Part shown: piece by piece, positions 54,948-64,000 of the stretch
How positions within the stretch are numbered: position 1 is the stretch's first letter
Layout: the number at the start of each line of letters is the position of its first letter
From: Eubacterium ventriosum
GTDB lineage: Bacteria; Bacillota; Clostridia; Lachnospirales; Lachnospiraceae
Assembly (NCBI RefSeq): GCF_025150745.1
Contig: NZ_CP102282.1
Span: 2,491,501-2,555,500, forward strand
Length of the DNA stretch: 64,000 nucleotides
Direction of reading: 5' to 3'
Translations under genes and position numbers: made by a program
Notes under the pieces: generated by a model
Database searches by the model: none
What the model was told of the DNA's origin: nothing
The model's input: the letters and a program-made list of their open reading frames with translations, nothing else

Positions 54948-54985
54948 ATAAACGCTCCATTTCCTGAACCCTTTTTAACTGATTT

Positions 54986-55014
54986 ATCATAACACATAAA
55001 CATCTAATACGCAA
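54986..55014 (-). promoter_or_regulatory. Promoter of prmA-rsmE-nifS-thiI
   Basis: Minus strand TTGCGT (55014-55009), 17-bp spacer, TATGAT (54991-54986), 39 bp before the prmA ATG. Confidence 0.65.
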
Positions 55015-55094
55015 ATTTTCTTTTTCCCACATTTTGTAATTTCAAATTTTCGATATATAATAAAAACAACTCATATACAATTTTGATATATTTC

Positions 55095-55156
55095 GGAATA
55101 TTTTATATAATTCAATAATAGGCAGAATTTTCCAATTTTGTGCTATAAAATATTCC
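55095..55156 (+). promoter_or_regulatory. Inverted repeat upstream of the MATE gene
   Basis: Perfect 13-bp arms GGAATATTTTATA (55095-55107) and TATAAAATATTCC (55144-55156) separated by 36 bp; 57 bp before the TTG start codon. An operator or RNA stem; no T run follows, so not a terminator. Confidence 0.4.
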
Positions 55157-55212
55157 AAAATACACCCAAAAATTATATCTAGTTGTTACTTTATACAAAG
55201 GAGATTAAATGA

Positions 55213-56577
55213 TTGAAAAGAATTGATTTTGATAATGGCAATGTTGCCGGCAATATTCTTAATGCTGCCATTCCTATGTTGGTGGCTCAGATTTTAAGTC
55301 TTTTATATAATATTGTTGATAGAATTTATATTGCCCGTATTCCTGATGTTGGTACCGCAGCTCTTGGTGCGGTGGGACTTTGTTTTCCTATTATAACTAT
55401 TGTAACTGCCTGCAGTAATTTGTTTGGAAGTGGCGGTGCTCCTCTTTTTTCCATTAGTCGTGGTATGGGTGACTCTAAGAAGGCTAACCGTATTATGAAT
55501 ACTTCTTTTTCTATGGTTTGCGCGGGAGCTGTTGTTTTGACTATTTTGGGAATTGTTTTTGCAAAGCCTATTCTTGTTTTGTTTGGGGCATCTGACAATG
55601 CATTGAGTTATGCTTATCCATATATGACTATTTTTATGCTGGGCACTCTTCCTTCCATGATTTCTACAGGAATGAATCCTTTTATTAATGCACAGGGCTA
55701 TGCCACAACAGGCATGCTTTCTGTTGCAATTGGTGCCATTGCCAATTTTATTTTAGACCCTATTTTTATTTTTGTTTTGGGACTTGGTATTAGGGGAGCT
55801 GCTATTGCTACCGTTATTTCGCAAATTTTGTCTGCTTCTTTTGTTATTTTCTTTCTAAGATGTAAATCTGAGTTAAAAATAAGACTTTTGCACTTAAATG
55901 AAATAACAGATTGTGTTGAGTATGCTAAGAATATTGTTAGTCTTGGAACTGCCGGTTTTATTATGCAGGTTACTAATAGTCTTGTTTCTATCTGTTGCAA
56001 TAATGTCCTTTCTGTTACAGGTGGGGATGTTTATATTTCGGTTATGACTATTGTTTCAAGTGTTAGACAGATGGTTGAAACTCCTATTTATGCAATTAAC
56101 GAAGGGTCATCTCCTATCTTAAGTTATAATTATGGAGCTAATCGCCCCGGTCGTGTAAGAAAGGCGGGAGTTGTAATGGGCTGTCTGATTCTTGGATATA
56201 CTGCGATTATGTGGACTTTGATTATTGTTGCACCACATTTTCTAATTCAGATTTTCAGTTCTGACAGCGCTCTTATAGCTGATGCTGTTCCTGCGCTGAA
56301 ACTTTATTTTGCAGCTTTTATTTTTATGGATTTGCAGTATATTGGTCAGACATTTTTCAAATCACTTAACAAGAAGAAACATGCTATTTTCTTCTCTTTG
56401 CTTAGAAAAGTTGTTATTGTTGTTCCTTTAACTTACATATTCCCATATTTGTTTAATATGGGCTCTAATGGAGTTTTTCTTGCAGAACCTATTTCTAATG
56501 TAATCGGTGGAAGTATGTGCTTTATTACAATGCTATGCACAATATTACCGGAATTAAAAAGAATGGAAAATAAATAA
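55213..56577 (+). CDS. MATE family multidrug efflux transporter
   Basis: A 454-residue MATE exporter with twelve membrane segments in two matching halves (IPMLVAQILSLLYNIVDRIYIAR in segment 1; GTAGFIMQVTNSLVSICCNNVL in segment 7). It extrudes cationic drugs or other organic solutes by Na+ or H+ antiport; the DinF/NorM branch not clear. The start is TTG 55213, 9 bases after AAAGGAG. An ATG at 55209, better spaced, opens a five-codon frame (MIEKN) overlapping the start, perhaps relevant for translation rate. Bidirectional terminator follows. Confidence 0.92.
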   Translation: MKRIDFDNGNVAGNILNAAIPMLVAQILSLLYNIVDRIYIARIPDVGTAALGAVGLCFPIITIVTACSNLFGSGGAPLFSISRGMGDSKKANRIMNTSFSMVCAGAVVLTILGIVFAKPILVLFGASDNALSYAYPYMTIFMLGTLPSMISTGMNPFINAQGYATTGMLSVAIGAIANFILDPIFIFVLGLGIRGAAIATVISQILSASFVIFFLRCKSELKIRLLHLNEITDCVEYAKNIVSLGTAGFIMQVTNSLVSICCNNVLSVTGGDVYISVMTIVSSVRQMVETPIYAINEGSSPILSYNYGANRPGRVRKAGVVMGCLILGYTAIMWTLIIVAPHFLIQIFSSDSALIADAVPALKLYFAAFIFMDLQYIGQTFFKSLNKKKHAIFFSLLRKVVIVVPLTYIFPYLFNMGSNGVFLAEPISNVIGGSMCFITMLCTILPELKRMENK

Positions 56578-56648
56578 AAATACCCCTTATACCGGCTAAG
56601 GTTTTGATTTGTATAATCTCTGCCTTTCCGTTATATGGGGTATTTTTT
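56576..56648. terminator. Bidirectional terminator between MATE gene and dnaJ
   Basis: AAAAATACCCC / GGGGTATTTTTT stem with inner ATA-CGG pairing and T runs on both strands. Confidence 0.8.
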
Positions 56649-56651
56649 CTA

Positions 56652-57818
56652 TTATTTTTTAAAGAATTTCTTTATTTTATCTTCTGCTGTTTCATGTTTG
56701 TCTTCACCAAATTCATTTAAAGTGTTACCTGAAACTGCATCAAATTTTTTGATTAATTCCTTCTGTTCTGATGTAAGTTTTGTAGGTACTTTTACAACAA
56801 GTGTTGAGTACTGGTCTCCTCTCATTGAGTTGTTACGTACGTGGCATACACCTTTGCCTTTTAATCTGATTCTTGTTCCTGTCTGTGTTCCCGGTTTTAT
56901 GTTAAATTTAACATCTCCATCAATTGTTTTTACTCTGATGTCGCCACCTAAAGCAGCCTGAGCAAATGAAATTGATGTAGTTGTATATATATCCATTCCG
57001 TGACGTTCAAATTCATTACTTGGTCTTACTCTAATATCAACTAATAAGTCACCTCTTGGACCTCCATTACGTCCCGGCTCACCCTGTCCTGTAATTCTAA
57101 TACTCTGTCTGTCATCAATGCCTGCAGGAATATCAACAGAAACTTTCTTCTTCTTTGAAATATATCCTACGCCATAGCAGTCAGGACATTTCTCTTTAAT
57201 TACTTTACCTGTACCATTACAATCAGGACAAGTTGTTACTGACTGCATTGTTCCGAAAAGTGTCTGCTGCTGGCTAACATACTGTCCACGTCCACCACAT
57301 TTTGAACATTTTTCAGGAGATGTTCCAGGTTTTGCACCTGTACCATTACATTTACTACATGTTTCCTTAAAGTTGATTGTAACTTCTTTCTTGCAGCCGA
57401 AAACTGCTTCATTAAAGTTGATTGTTATACCAACTCTAACATCTGCACCACGCATTGGACCATTGTTGGCTCTTGAGCTTCTTCTGCTTCCGCCACCAAA
57501 TATGTCTCCAAATATATCTCCAAATCCACCAAATATATCGCTAAAATCTGCTCCGTTAAAGTCAAATCCACCTGCGCCGCCTGAGCCGTCAAAAGCTGCG
57601 TGACCGAACTGGTCATACTGCTTTCTCTTACTGTCATCACTTAAAACTGCGTATGCCTCTGATGCTTCCTTAAACTTTGAAGCTGCTTCTTCATCTCCCG
57701 GGTTTGCATCCGGATGATATTTTTTGGCTAATTTTCTATATGCTTTTTTAATTGTGGCACTGTCTGCGTTTTTGTCTACACCCAGTACCTCATAGTAATC
57801 TCTTTTATCTGCCATAGC
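56652..57818 (-). CDS. dnaJ: Chaperone protein DnaJ
   Basis: Hsp40 co-chaperone, 388 residues. J domain (1-70) with [11 protein letters not shown] including the HPD loop, a Gly/Phe-rich linker ([17 protein letters not shown]), four CxxCxGxG zinc motifs starting [30 protein letters not shown] and [10 protein letters not shown], and the C-terminal substrate-binding region. It stimulates DnaK ATPase. ATG 57818 follows AGGAGG. Last gene of the hrcA operon. Confidence 0.97.
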   Translation of the reverse strand, partial: AMADKRDYYEVLGVDKNADSATIKKAYRKLAKKYHPDANPGDEEAASKFKEASEAYAVLSDDSKRKQYDQFGHAAFDGSGGAGGFDFNGADFSDIFGGFGDIFGDIFGGGSRRSSRANNGPMRGADVRVGITINFNEAVFGCKKEVTINFKETCSKCNGTGAKPGTSPEKCSKCGGRGQYVSQQQTLFGTMQSVTTCPDCNGTGKVIKEKCPDCYGVGYISKKKKVSVDIPAGIDDRQSIRITGQGEPGRNGGPRGDLLVDIRVRPSNEFERHGMDIYTTTSISFAQAALGGDIRVKTIDGDVKFNIKPGTQTGTRIRLKGKGVCHVRNNSMRGDQYSTLVVKVPTKLTSEQKELIKKFDAVSGNTLNEFGEDKHETAEDKIKKFFKK

Positions 57819-57849
57819 CTGCCTCCTAAACAACTAAGACTTACTTGCG

Positions 57850-57890
57850 TGTGAAAACCCGTCCGGGATAACTCGGGCGGGATTTTCACA
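57850..57890 (-). other. Strong RNA hairpin between dnaK and dnaJ
   Basis: TGTGAAAATCCCGCCCGAG pairs with the strand CCCGGACGGGTTTTCACA over 41 nt with a four-base loop. There is no T run, so it is more likely a processing or stability element separating the dnaK and dnaJ mRNAs than a terminator. Confidence 0.55.
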
Positions 57891-57908
57891 TGCATGTTGC
57901 ATCATTTA

Positions 57909-59765
57909 TTATACTTCTGTAAATTCACCATCTACAACATCATCATTTGCATTTCCGGCACCCTGAGCACCCATGTCTGGACCTGCACCCTGAGCTCCTG
58001 CTCCCTGTGTCTGTTCATACATCTTAGCAAATAATTTCTGTGCACTGTTCATTAATTTTTCTTTTCCAGCCTTAAGTTCTTCAATCTGAGCATCTGTAAC
58101 TTCTTCGCCAATTCCTGCGATTGTAGCCTTTAATGCATCAAGGTCTGCCTGAACTTCCTGCTTGTCGTTAGGATCAAGCTTGTCGCCTGCTTCATTCATA
58201 GCCTGTTCTGTCTGTGATACCATAGCATCAGCTTCGTTCTTAGCATCGATTCCTTCTTTACGTTTCTTATCCTGTGCTTCGTATTCAGCTGCTTCTTTTA
58301 CTGCCTTATCGATATCTTCATCTGACATATTTGAACCTGCTGTAATTGTAATGTGCTGTTCTTTTCCTGTTCCTAAATCCTTAGCTGAAACATTAACGAT
58401 ACCGTTTGCATCAATATCAAATGTTACTTCAATCTGTGGAACACCTCTTCTTGCTGGAGGGATACCATCTAATCTAAACTGTCCAAGGCTCTTGTTGTCT
58501 CTAGCAAACTGTCTTTCACCCTGTACTACGTTAATATCTACTGCTGTCTGGTTATCTGCAGCTGTTGAGAAGATCTGACTCTTCTTTGTAGGAATAGTTG
58601 TATTTCTTTCAATAAGTCTTGTAGCAATACCACCCATTGTTTCAATTGATAATGAAAGTGGAGTTACATCAAGAAGAAGGATTTCGCCGGCACCTGCATC
58701 ACCTGCTAATTTACCACCCTGGATAGAAGCACCAAGTGCTACACATTCATCAGGATTCATCTTCTTTGATGGTTCATGACCTGTTAACTGTTTTACTTTA
58801 TCCTGTACAGCAGGGATACGTGTTGAACCACCTACTAATAATACCTTGCTCAATTCTGCTGCTGTAATTCCTGCATCCTTTAATGCATTCTGTACAGGAA
58901 CTGCTGTTCTTTCAACAAGGTCTCTTGTTAATTCATCGAATTTAGCCTTTGTAAGTGTCATATTAAGATGCTGTGGTCCCTGTTCATTTGCTGTAATGAA
59001 AGGAATGCTGATTTCGACCTGAGTTGCTGATGAAAGTTTCTTCTTAGCATCTTCTGCTTCAGCTTTAACTCTTTCCATAGCCATCTTATCGTTTGAAAGG
59101 TCGATACCTGTCTTGCCCTTAAAGTCTGCTACCATATAGTCCATAATCTTCTTATCAAAGTCATCACCACCAAGTCTGTTATCACCTGATGTTGCAAGTA
59201 CTTCGATAACGCCATCACCGATTTCGATAACAGATACATCAAATGTACCACCACCTAAATCGTATACCATAATCTTCTGTTCGTTTTCATTATCAAGACC
59301 ATAAGCTAAAGCTGCTGCTGTTGGCTCGTTGATAATTCTCTTTACATCAAGACCTGCAATCTTACCTGCATCTTTTGTTGCCTGTCTCTGTGCATCGTTA
59401 AAGTAAGCAGGTACAGTAATAACTGCTTCTGTTACTTTTTCACCAAGATAAGCTTCTGCATCAGCTTTTAATTTCTGAAGAATCATAGCTGAAATAGCCT
59501 GTGGTGTATAACTCTTACCATCAATTGTTACTTTATAATCTGTACCCATATGTCTTTTAATTGATGAAACTGTACCTTCAGCATTTGTTACAGCCTGACG
59601 TTTAGCGTTATCACCAACTAATCTCTGACCATCTTTCTTAAATGCTACTACTGATGGAGTTGTTCTGAATCCTTCAGCGTTTGCTATTACTGTAGGTTCT
59701 CCACCTTCCATTACTGCTACACATGAATTTGTTGTTCCTAAATCAATACCAATAATCTTTCCCAT
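57909..59765 (-). CDS. dnaK: Chaperone protein DnaK
   Basis: Hsp70, 618 residues. ATPase domain with [33 protein letters not shown] and [14 protein letters not shown]; the linker and beta-sandwich ([16 protein letters not shown]); helical lid from about 505, ending in a Gly/Ala-rich tail and acidic [10 protein letters not shown]. It lacks the insertion found in Gram-negative DnaK, as usual for Firmicutes. GGAGG precedes ATG 59765. Works with GrpE and DnaJ encoded beside it. Confidence 0.98.
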   Translation of the reverse strand: MGKIIGIDLGTTNSCVAVMEGGEPTVIANAEGFRTTPSVVAFKKDGQRLVGDNAKRQAVTNAEGTVSSIKRHMGTDYKVTIDGKSYTPQAISAMILQKLKADAEAYLGEKVTEAVITVPAYFNDAQRQATKDAGKIAGLDVKRIINEPTAAALAYGLDNENEQKIMVYDLGGGTFDVSVIEIGDGVIEVLATSGDNRLGGDDFDKKIMDYMVADFKGKTGIDLSNDKMAMERVKAEAEDAKKKLSSATQVEISIPFITANEQGPQHLNMTLTKAKFDELTRDLVERTAVPVQNALKDAGITAAELSKVLLVGGSTRIPAVQDKVKQLTGHEPSKKMNPDECVALGASIQGGKLAGDAGAGEILLLDVTPLSLSIETMGGIATRLIERNTTIPTKKSQIFSTAADNQTAVDINVVQGERQFARDNKSLGQFRLDGIPPARRGVPQIEVTFDIDANGIVNVSAKDLGTGKEQHITITAGSNMSDEDIDKAVKEAAEYEAQDKKRKEGIDAKNEADAMVSQTEQAMNEAGDKLDPNDKQEVQADLDALKATIAGIGEEVTDAQIEELKAGKEKLMNSAQKLFAKMYEQTQGAGAQGAGPDMGAQGAGNANDDVVDGEFTEV

Positions 59766-59830
59766 GATTGTTTCCTCCTATATAATCTAAAAACTTGTTA
59801 ATATCTTTATTTGAAATGGTATGTTGTTAA

Positions 59831-60478
59831 TTAGTTAGCAACCTTTACCATACTGTGACGGACAACTGAATCTCTGTATTTGTATCCTTTCTGTAATTCC
59901 TGGCATACCATATTTTCTCCAAGTTCCTCGTTGTCCTCATGCATTACTGCATTGTGAAGTTCAGGATCAAATTCCTTTCCTTCAGCTTCGATAACTGTAA
60001 CTCCCATATCTTCAAGAGCTGCTGTCATCTGTTTATAGATAAGATTCATTCCCTGACCTACAGGTGAATCCAAATCCTCTTCACTAAGAGCTGCAACGCC
60101 TCTTTCAAAGTTATCAACAACCGGTAAAATTTTTTCTATGATTGCCTTAGCTCCTACTTCATACATTGCTGTTTTTTCCTTTTCGCTTCTGTTTCTGTAA
60201 TTCTGAAACTCTGCAAAAAGTCTTTGATATTTATCATTTAATTCTTCAATCTGCTGATCCTTTTTGTCTTTCTTATCTTTCTTTTTGAAAAACTTCTTTT
60301 TAGTATCTTCAGATTCTTCAGAAGTTTCTGTATCTTCAGCTTCCTGTTCATTAGCTTCTTCTACAGTTTCTTCTGTCTTAATATTTTCAGCCTTTGTGTT
60401 TTCAGCTTCATTATCTTTAACTTCATTACTAGTTTCTTCGGTAATGTTTTCATCCAAAGTTTCTTTTTCTTTTTCCAT
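59831..60478 (-). CDS. grpE: Nucleotide exchange factor GrpE
   Basis: A 215-residue GrpE. The first 80 residues are an unusually long, acidic/lysine-rich, disordered extension (EETSNEVKDNEAENTKAEN and KKKFFKKKDKKDKKDQ). After it comes the coiled coil (IEELNDKYQRLFAEFQNYRN) and C-terminal beta wing with FDPELHNAVMHEDNEEL and RDSVVRHSMVKVAN. It exchanges ADP from DnaK. Cotranscribed between hrcA and dnaK. Confidence 0.95.
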   Translation of the reverse strand: MEKEKETLDENITEETSNEVKDNEAENTKAENIKTEETVEEANEQEAEDTETSEESEDTKKKFFKKKDKKDKKDQQIEELNDKYQRLFAEFQNYRNRSEKEKTAMYEVGAKAIIEKILPVVDNFERGVAALSEEDLDSPVGQGMNLIYKQMTAALEDMGVTVIEAEGKEFDPELHNAVMHEDNEELGENMVCQELQKGYKYRDSVVRHSMVKVAN

Positions 60479-60522
60479 TGGACTTTCCTTTCTTTCTTAT
60501 TCTATTGTCTAACTAAGCTTTG

Positions 60523-61569
60523 CTATGAATGTTCATCCTTAAATGTATCACTTAGTTGTTCTTTCACATTTCTTAAAGCATCTACTACTTTCTCGTAGTC
60601 CATTCTCTTCGGTCCGATGATTCCTATTGTTCCCTTGAAACCATCTTCCAATTCGTATGTTGCAGTTACAACACTGCAATCTTTCATGGACTGTACAGGA
60701 CTTTCACTTCCAATGTAGACCTGAATACCTGTTTCCTCATCTCCTTCATTAATTAATTCGGTAAGCTGAGACTTTTCTTCTAATGTAGTAAGTAACTGGC
60801 TTGCTCTTTCTTTATCACTTAATTCAGGATATTTGAAAATGTTGGTTGCACCTGAAGTATAAATCTTCATCTGCTCCTCTGTTGCAATTGCTTCCGTTAT
60901 TGCTTTCAAAACCTCGCTTACAACTGATTCAAACTCTCCTGCCTGTGATGCCAGTGTAGTCATAACTCCTAAATTAATTTCTTCAATTGATAATCCTGCA
61001 AGGACTGTATTAAGAGCTACATTTAATCTGACTACTATTTCCTGGTTAACATCCTTGCTGACTTTGACAATTTTGTTAACCACATGGTTCTTATCTGAAA
61101 CTACCGTACAAAGAAGACTCTTTTCTTCCAAAACTGAAAGCTGTACGAACTTAATTCTGTTAGTCTGTGCTTTCGGTGTGGAAACCATTGTGGCGTAATT
61201 AGTATTAGTTGCTAACATCTTCGCCATATTCTGTAATAAGGTTTCAACCTTATCAACTTTCTGAATAAGTAAATCTTCCTTTTCAGTAACTTTCTTCTCT
61301 CTCTCATCAAGCTCTGCCATCCTGTCTTTAAGAATATTGTCTACATAAAATCTGTAACCTTTATCAGTTGGAATTCTTCCTGCCGATGTATGTGGCTGAA
61401 CTATGTAACCTAACTCTTCAAGGTCTGACATTTCATTTCTAATTGTTGCTGAGCTTAAATTTAAATCTGTATATTTGGAAATGGTTCTGGAACCCACTGG
61501 TTCGCCTGTCTCAAGATAGTTCCTAATAACAGCGTCTAATATTTTTTCTTTTCTCTCATTAAGTTCCAT
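60523..61569 (-). CDS. hrcA: Heat-inducible transcription repressor HrcA
   Basis: A 348-residue repressor. N-terminal winged helix (ILDAVIRNYLETGEPVGSRT; LNLSSATIRNEMSDLEELGY and HTSAGRIPTDKGYRFYVD) and GAF-like C-terminal domain ending FKGTIGIIGPKRMDYEKVVDAL. It binds CIRCE (61591-61617), just upstream of its own gene, and is released upon heat shock, with GroE as modulator in other species. AAAGGAG precedes ATG 61569. Operon hrcA-grpE-dnaK-dnaJ. Confidence 0.97.
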   Translation of the reverse strand: MELNERKEKILDAVIRNYLETGEPVGSRTISKYTDLNLSSATIRNEMSDLEELGYIVQPHTSAGRIPTDKGYRFYVDNILKDRMAELDEREKKVTEKEDLLIQKVDKVETLLQNMAKMLATNTNYATMVSTPKAQTNRIKFVQLSVLEEKSLLCTVVSDKNHVVNKIVKVSKDVNQEIVVRLNVALNTVLAGLSIEEINLGVMTTLASQAGEFESVVSEVLKAITEAIATEEQMKIYTSGATNIFKYPELSDKERASQLLTTLEEKSQLTELINEGDEETGIQVYIGSESPVQSMKDCSVVTATYELEDGFKGTIGIIGPKRMDYEKVVDALRNVKEQLSDTFKDEHS

Positions 61570-61590
61570 GGCATCTCCTTTCTTTTTCTG

Positions 61591-61617
61591 TTAGCACTCG
61601 TTTAATTTGAGTGCTAA
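61591..61617. promoter_or_regulatory. CIRCE operator
   Basis: TTAGCACTC-N9-GAGTGCTAA, an exact CIRCE, 22 bp upstream of the hrcA start codon and just downstream of the -10 box. Confidence 0.97.
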
Positions 61618-61633
61618 TATTTTATCTGTGTTA

Positions 61634-61662
61634 AAGTTACCACTCCTCAACCGCTTTGTCAA
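61634..61662 (-). promoter_or_regulatory. Promoter of the hrcA operon
   Basis: Minus strand TTGACA (61662-61657), 17-bp spacer, TAACTT (61639-61634). Transcription would begin about 61627, immediately ahead of CIRCE. Confidence 0.8.
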
Positions 61663-61714
61663 CATTTTTCTAAAAAAAGTTTTGTAAATAATTTGTGAAC
61701 TTTCTTTGTACGCG

Positions 61715-61875
61715 ATTGCATTGTCCAAAGGTCTTTTCTCACCTTTGCTTGCACAATGATGGGAAAATGACCTTGGGACACGCCCGGATATGAACATAAA
61801 GGTGAAGCGTAAGCTTCGCGATATGCAAATATCAGGGAGGATTGCGGGAGTGCGTAACACGTAACAATCCGTGCA
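61715..61875. repeat. Structured intergenic element with several hairpins
   Basis: Four hairpins in 160 bp: CATTGT-cc-AAAGGT / ACCTTT-gcttgc-ACAATG (61719-61758), GAAGC-GTAA-GCTTC (61804-61817), GATAT-GCAA-ATATC (61820-61833) and GGATTG / CAATCC (61839-61870). It reads open in more than one frame on the minus strand (translation ALPQSSLIFAYREAYASPLC), which I remember from spurious proteins of Lachnospiraceae genomes; so it may be a dispersed repeat. No second copy in this window. Confidence 0.45.
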
Positions 61876-61908
61876 ATCAATTGGTGCGGATTTCTAATCT
61901 GTATAAGA

Positions 61909-61959
61909 AAAAGAACTGTTACTCCGGCACTTGAACTCTGCCAACTTAACAGTTCTTTT
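61909..61959 (-). terminator. Terminator of the degV gene
   Basis: AAAAGAACTGTTA / TAACAGTTCTTTT, 13-bp stem around a 25-base loop, with a T-rich tail on the minus strand; 63 bp past the stop at 62022. Confidence 0.75.
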
Positions 61960-62021
61960 CATTGTGGTTATTATATTTTTATTATAGCTTTCATCGTCAT
62001 TGCTATTCCAACATTTATTAA

Positions 62022-62864
62022 CTAATTCTTTGCTTTTTCTACTGCTATAAATCCAAATGTTTCAGGTCCAACATGAGTTCCTATTGTAGGTCCTATCTGA
62101 TAACATTCCTTAAACTTAATTCCTTTTTCTTCAACTTTCTTTACAAAGTTATCAAGATTCTCTGTTCCGTCTGAATAAATTCCATAAATTGGAAATCTTT
62201 CATCTAAGTCCATTCCTTCTATATAACTAACAAGTCCTGCAATGGCTTTCTTTCTGCCGATAAACTTACCTTTTACAATTAACGTTCCTTCCGGAATTGA
62301 AATAACCGGCTTAAGCTTTGCAAAATTACCAAAACCTGCCTGCATCTTTGTAAGTCGTCCACCTTTGTATAAATTTTCAAGATTGTCAATTGCAAGGTTA
62401 ATTGATATTCTTGATTTTAATTCTTCCAATGCCTCTACAATTTCATCTACAGTTTTTCCTTCATCTCTTAACTGCATTCCGTAATCTACCATTATCTTTA
62501 TAGCATATACTGCTGTTTTTGAATCTATAAGATGGATTCCGTCATATTCAGCCATATCTTTTGCAATATTGGCACTCTGATACGTTCCACTTATTCCACC
62601 TGAAAGCATAACACCTATTATCTGGTCTCCATTAGCCTTAGCCTCTTCGAAAACATCAAGAAATGCCTGTGGTGATGGCTGAGCTGTCTTGGGAAAAATA
62701 TCTTCCTCCCTCATTCTCTTATAGAATTCACTTCTGCTTATTTCAATTCCATCTTTATATGTATCATTATCAAAAGTAATCGACAAAGGAACAAATGCAA
62801 TTCCTTTTTCTTTTGCTTCATTTACATCATAGTCTGAACCTGAATCTACCATAAATTTAATCAT
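62022..62864 (-). CDS. DegV family fatty-acid-binding protein
   Basis: A 280-residue DegV (FakB-like) protein: KFMVDSGSDYD opening, PKTAQPSPQAFLDVF and GVMLSGGISGTYQSAN in the ligand pocket, IDNLENLYKGGRLTKMQAG and GTHVGPETFGFIAVEK at the end. Monocistronic with a good promoter (62897-62925) and terminator. Sequence is clearly different from the paralogue at 1126, consistent with another fatty-acid preference. Confidence 0.9.
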   Translation of the reverse strand: MIKFMVDSGSDYDVNEAKEKGIAFVPLSITFDNDTYKDGIEISRSEFYKRMREEDIFPKTAQPSPQAFLDVFEEAKANGDQIIGVMLSGGISGTYQSANIAKDMAEYDGIHLIDSKTAVYAIKIMVDYGMQLRDEGKTVDEIVEALEELKSRISINLAIDNLENLYKGGRLTKMQAGFGNFAKLKPVISIPEGTLIVKGKFIGRKKAIAGLVSYIEGMDLDERFPIYGIYSDGTENLDNFVKKVEEKGIKFKECYQIGPTIGTHVGPETFGFIAVEKAKN

Positions 62865-62896
62865 TATATTTTACCTCTTCACCTTTAAGTGTTTTT

Positions 62897-62961
62897 ATTG
62901 TACTTGCTTGTATCGTATACGTCAATAGGCTATTGAATTCTTTTCAAATCCGTAGCATAAT
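62897..62961. promoter_or_regulatory. Divergent promoters of degV and the MATE gene
   Basis: Minus: TTGACG (62925-62920), 17 bp, TACAAT (62902-62897) for degV. Plus: TTGAAT (62933-62938), 17 bp, CATAAT (62956-62961) for the MATE gene. The two -35 boxes are 7 bp apart. Confidence 0.7.
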
Positions 62962-63024
62962 AGTATTTCAGCACAAAATAAAAATCAATATATTTTGTAC
63001 TAATTATAAAGGAGAGTTAACAAT

Positions 63025-64000
63025 ATGAATGAATCTGTTTTATCATTTAAAGATAAATATTTTGGCGATAAAAATTTTTACAAAATGACCCTTACAATTG
63101 CCGTCCCCATTATTATCCAGAATCTTCTTACTAATCTGGTTAGTATGGCTGACAATATTATGGTAGGACAGCTTGGAACCAATCAGATGTCAGGTGTTGC
63201 AATTATAAATCAGTTGTTTTTTGTTTTTAATCTTTTAGTATTTGGAGGAATGTCCGGAGCAGGACTTTTTTCAGCCCAGTATTTTGGACAAAAGAATCAC
63301 AATGGTGTTCGTGATGTTTTTAGAATGAAGATTCTTATTGGCATTACAATTATTGCTATTTCTCTTTCTGTTATGATTTTTCTTCATGAACCGCTAATTA
63401 ATATGTTTCTTCATGAAGGAAGCAGTTCAGGAAATATTCAGGAAACATTCAATTATGCAAAAAACTATCTTTACATAATGGTTATTGGAATTGCACCTTT
63501 TGTTATTTCTAACTGCTACAGCACTACTCTTAAAGAATCCGGACAGACTGTTGTCCCTATGAAAGCCGGAGTTTTGGCTGTAGTATTTGATATAGTTCTC
63601 AATTACATATTTATTTTTGGAAAATTAGGATTTCCTGCCATGGGCGTTGTTGGTGCAGCCATCGCCACTGTTATTTCACGTTTTGTTGAATGTGGCTATC
63701 TTGTAATTTATACTCATAGACATTCAAATGATTATCCTTTTATTAAACATTGCTACAGAACTCTTAAGGTTCCGGGGTCTCTTGTTAAGAAAATAATTAT
63801 AACCGGTGCCCCTCTCATGCTTAACGAATTTTTATGGGCAGGTGGTCTTACATTGCAAACACAGGTTTTGTCCACTAAAGGTCTTGCCACTGTAGGAGGC
63901 CTAAATATTTGCAATACTATTGGAAATATTTCTAATTGTATTTTTGTTACAATGGGAACAACTATTGCTATTGTTGTAGGACAACTACTAGGTGCCGGAA
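63025..64000 (+). CDS. MATE family efflux transporter, 5' part, cut by window end
   Basis: Open from ATG 63025 (AAAGGAG upstream) to the window end, 325 codons without a stop. Membrane segment 1 region reads MTLTIAVPIIIQNLLTNLVS and MADNIMVGQLG, with QMSGVAIINQLFFVFNLLVF next, the MATE fold. Eight or nine of the twelve segments are in view, and LKESGQTVVPMKAGVLAVVF corresponds to the loop of segments 4-5. It differs from the MATE gene at 55213 and belongs to another subgroup, with an extended N-terminus before segment 1. Substrate open. Confidence 0.9.
   Translation, partial: MNESVLSFKDKYFGDKNFYKMTLTIAVPIIIQNLLTNLVSMADNIMVGQLGTNQMSGVAIINQLFFVFNLLVFGGMSGAGLFSAQYFGQKNHNGVRDVFRMKILIGITIIAISLSVMIFLHEPLINMFLHEGSSSGNIQETFNYAKNYLYIMVIGIAPFVISNCYSTTLKESGQTVVPMKAGVLAVVFDIVLNYIFIFGKLGFPAMGVVGAAIATVISRFVECGYLVIYTHRHSNDYPFIKHCYRTLKVPGSLVKKIIITGAPLMLNEFLWAGGLTLQTQVLSTKGLATVGGLNICNTIGNISNCIFVTMGTTIAIVVGQLLGAG

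Noticed and set aside
61591-61880. Two overlapping minus-strand frames of 73 and 89 codons upstream of hrcA
   Set aside because: They cover the hairpin element, the hrcA promoter and CIRCE, have no ribosome site, and overlap each other in different frames; treated as non-coding.

Overview
The window looks like a chromosomal segment of a low-GC, Gram-positive clostridium, most likely a member of the Lachnospiraceae. The main evidence is gene content and order: ireB-ruvX-DUF1292 close to RNase J-mltG-trmR-trhP, hrcA-grpE-dnaK-dnaJ under a CIRCE operator, rpsB-tsf, topA-dprA-yifB, a SigK-type sigma factor, AGGAGG-type ribosome sites and many Rho-independent terminators. Species cannot be read from the sequence.

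Layout. 1-983 is a decayed IS1182-type transposase. 1126-10798 (minus) is one long envelope/phospholipid gene run: PLD-family protein, OmpR-type two-component system, FUSC-type membrane protein, CDP-alcohol phosphatidyltransferase, Ca-type P-ATPase, AI-2E-family permease, DegV protein. 10974-15289 (minus) holds citrate synthase-marR, cardiolipin synthase and a small alarmone synthetase. The PLD operon and the citrate synthase operon share a near-identical 40-bp promoter element, so they are probably co-regulated. 15.4-35.5 kb is accessory DNA: a broken IS4-type transposase; a remnant partition cassette (ParM fused to SpoVG modules, a coiled-coil protein, a 59-aa membrane peptide) behind a highly structured leader; a run of small stress/housekeeping-like genes; a lactose cluster (GPH permease, LacZ, two AraC regulators); a second IS1182 fragment; an acidic peptide with an XRE/ankyrin-like partner; a chimeric tRNA; a membrane protein broken by one nonsense codon; and a ParA/VirB4 deletion scar.

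35.8-64 kb is mostly conserved core: tsf-rpsB, topA, dprA, yifB, sigK, trhP, trmR, mltG, RNase J, DUF1292, ruvX, ireB, mtaB, an HPr-like protein lacking the phosphorylated histidine, the thiI-nifS-rsmE-prmA RNA/protein modification operon, a MATE exporter, the HrcA heat-shock operon, a structured intergenic element, a second DegV gene and a MATE gene cut by the window edge.

How the parts fit: ThiI and the cysteine desulfurase form a sulfur-transfer pair for 4-thiouridine; TrmR and TrhP act successively on wobble uridine; HrcA controls GrpE-DnaK-DnaJ through CIRCE; PgsA and Cls are consecutive activities in anionic phospholipid synthesis. The most unusual items are the ParM-SpoVG chimera, the twin-hairpin leader in front of its operon, a 25-codon ORF with its own terminator, the Glu/Ser chimeric tRNA, and the shared promoter motif. 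No CRISPR array or complete mobile element was seen.
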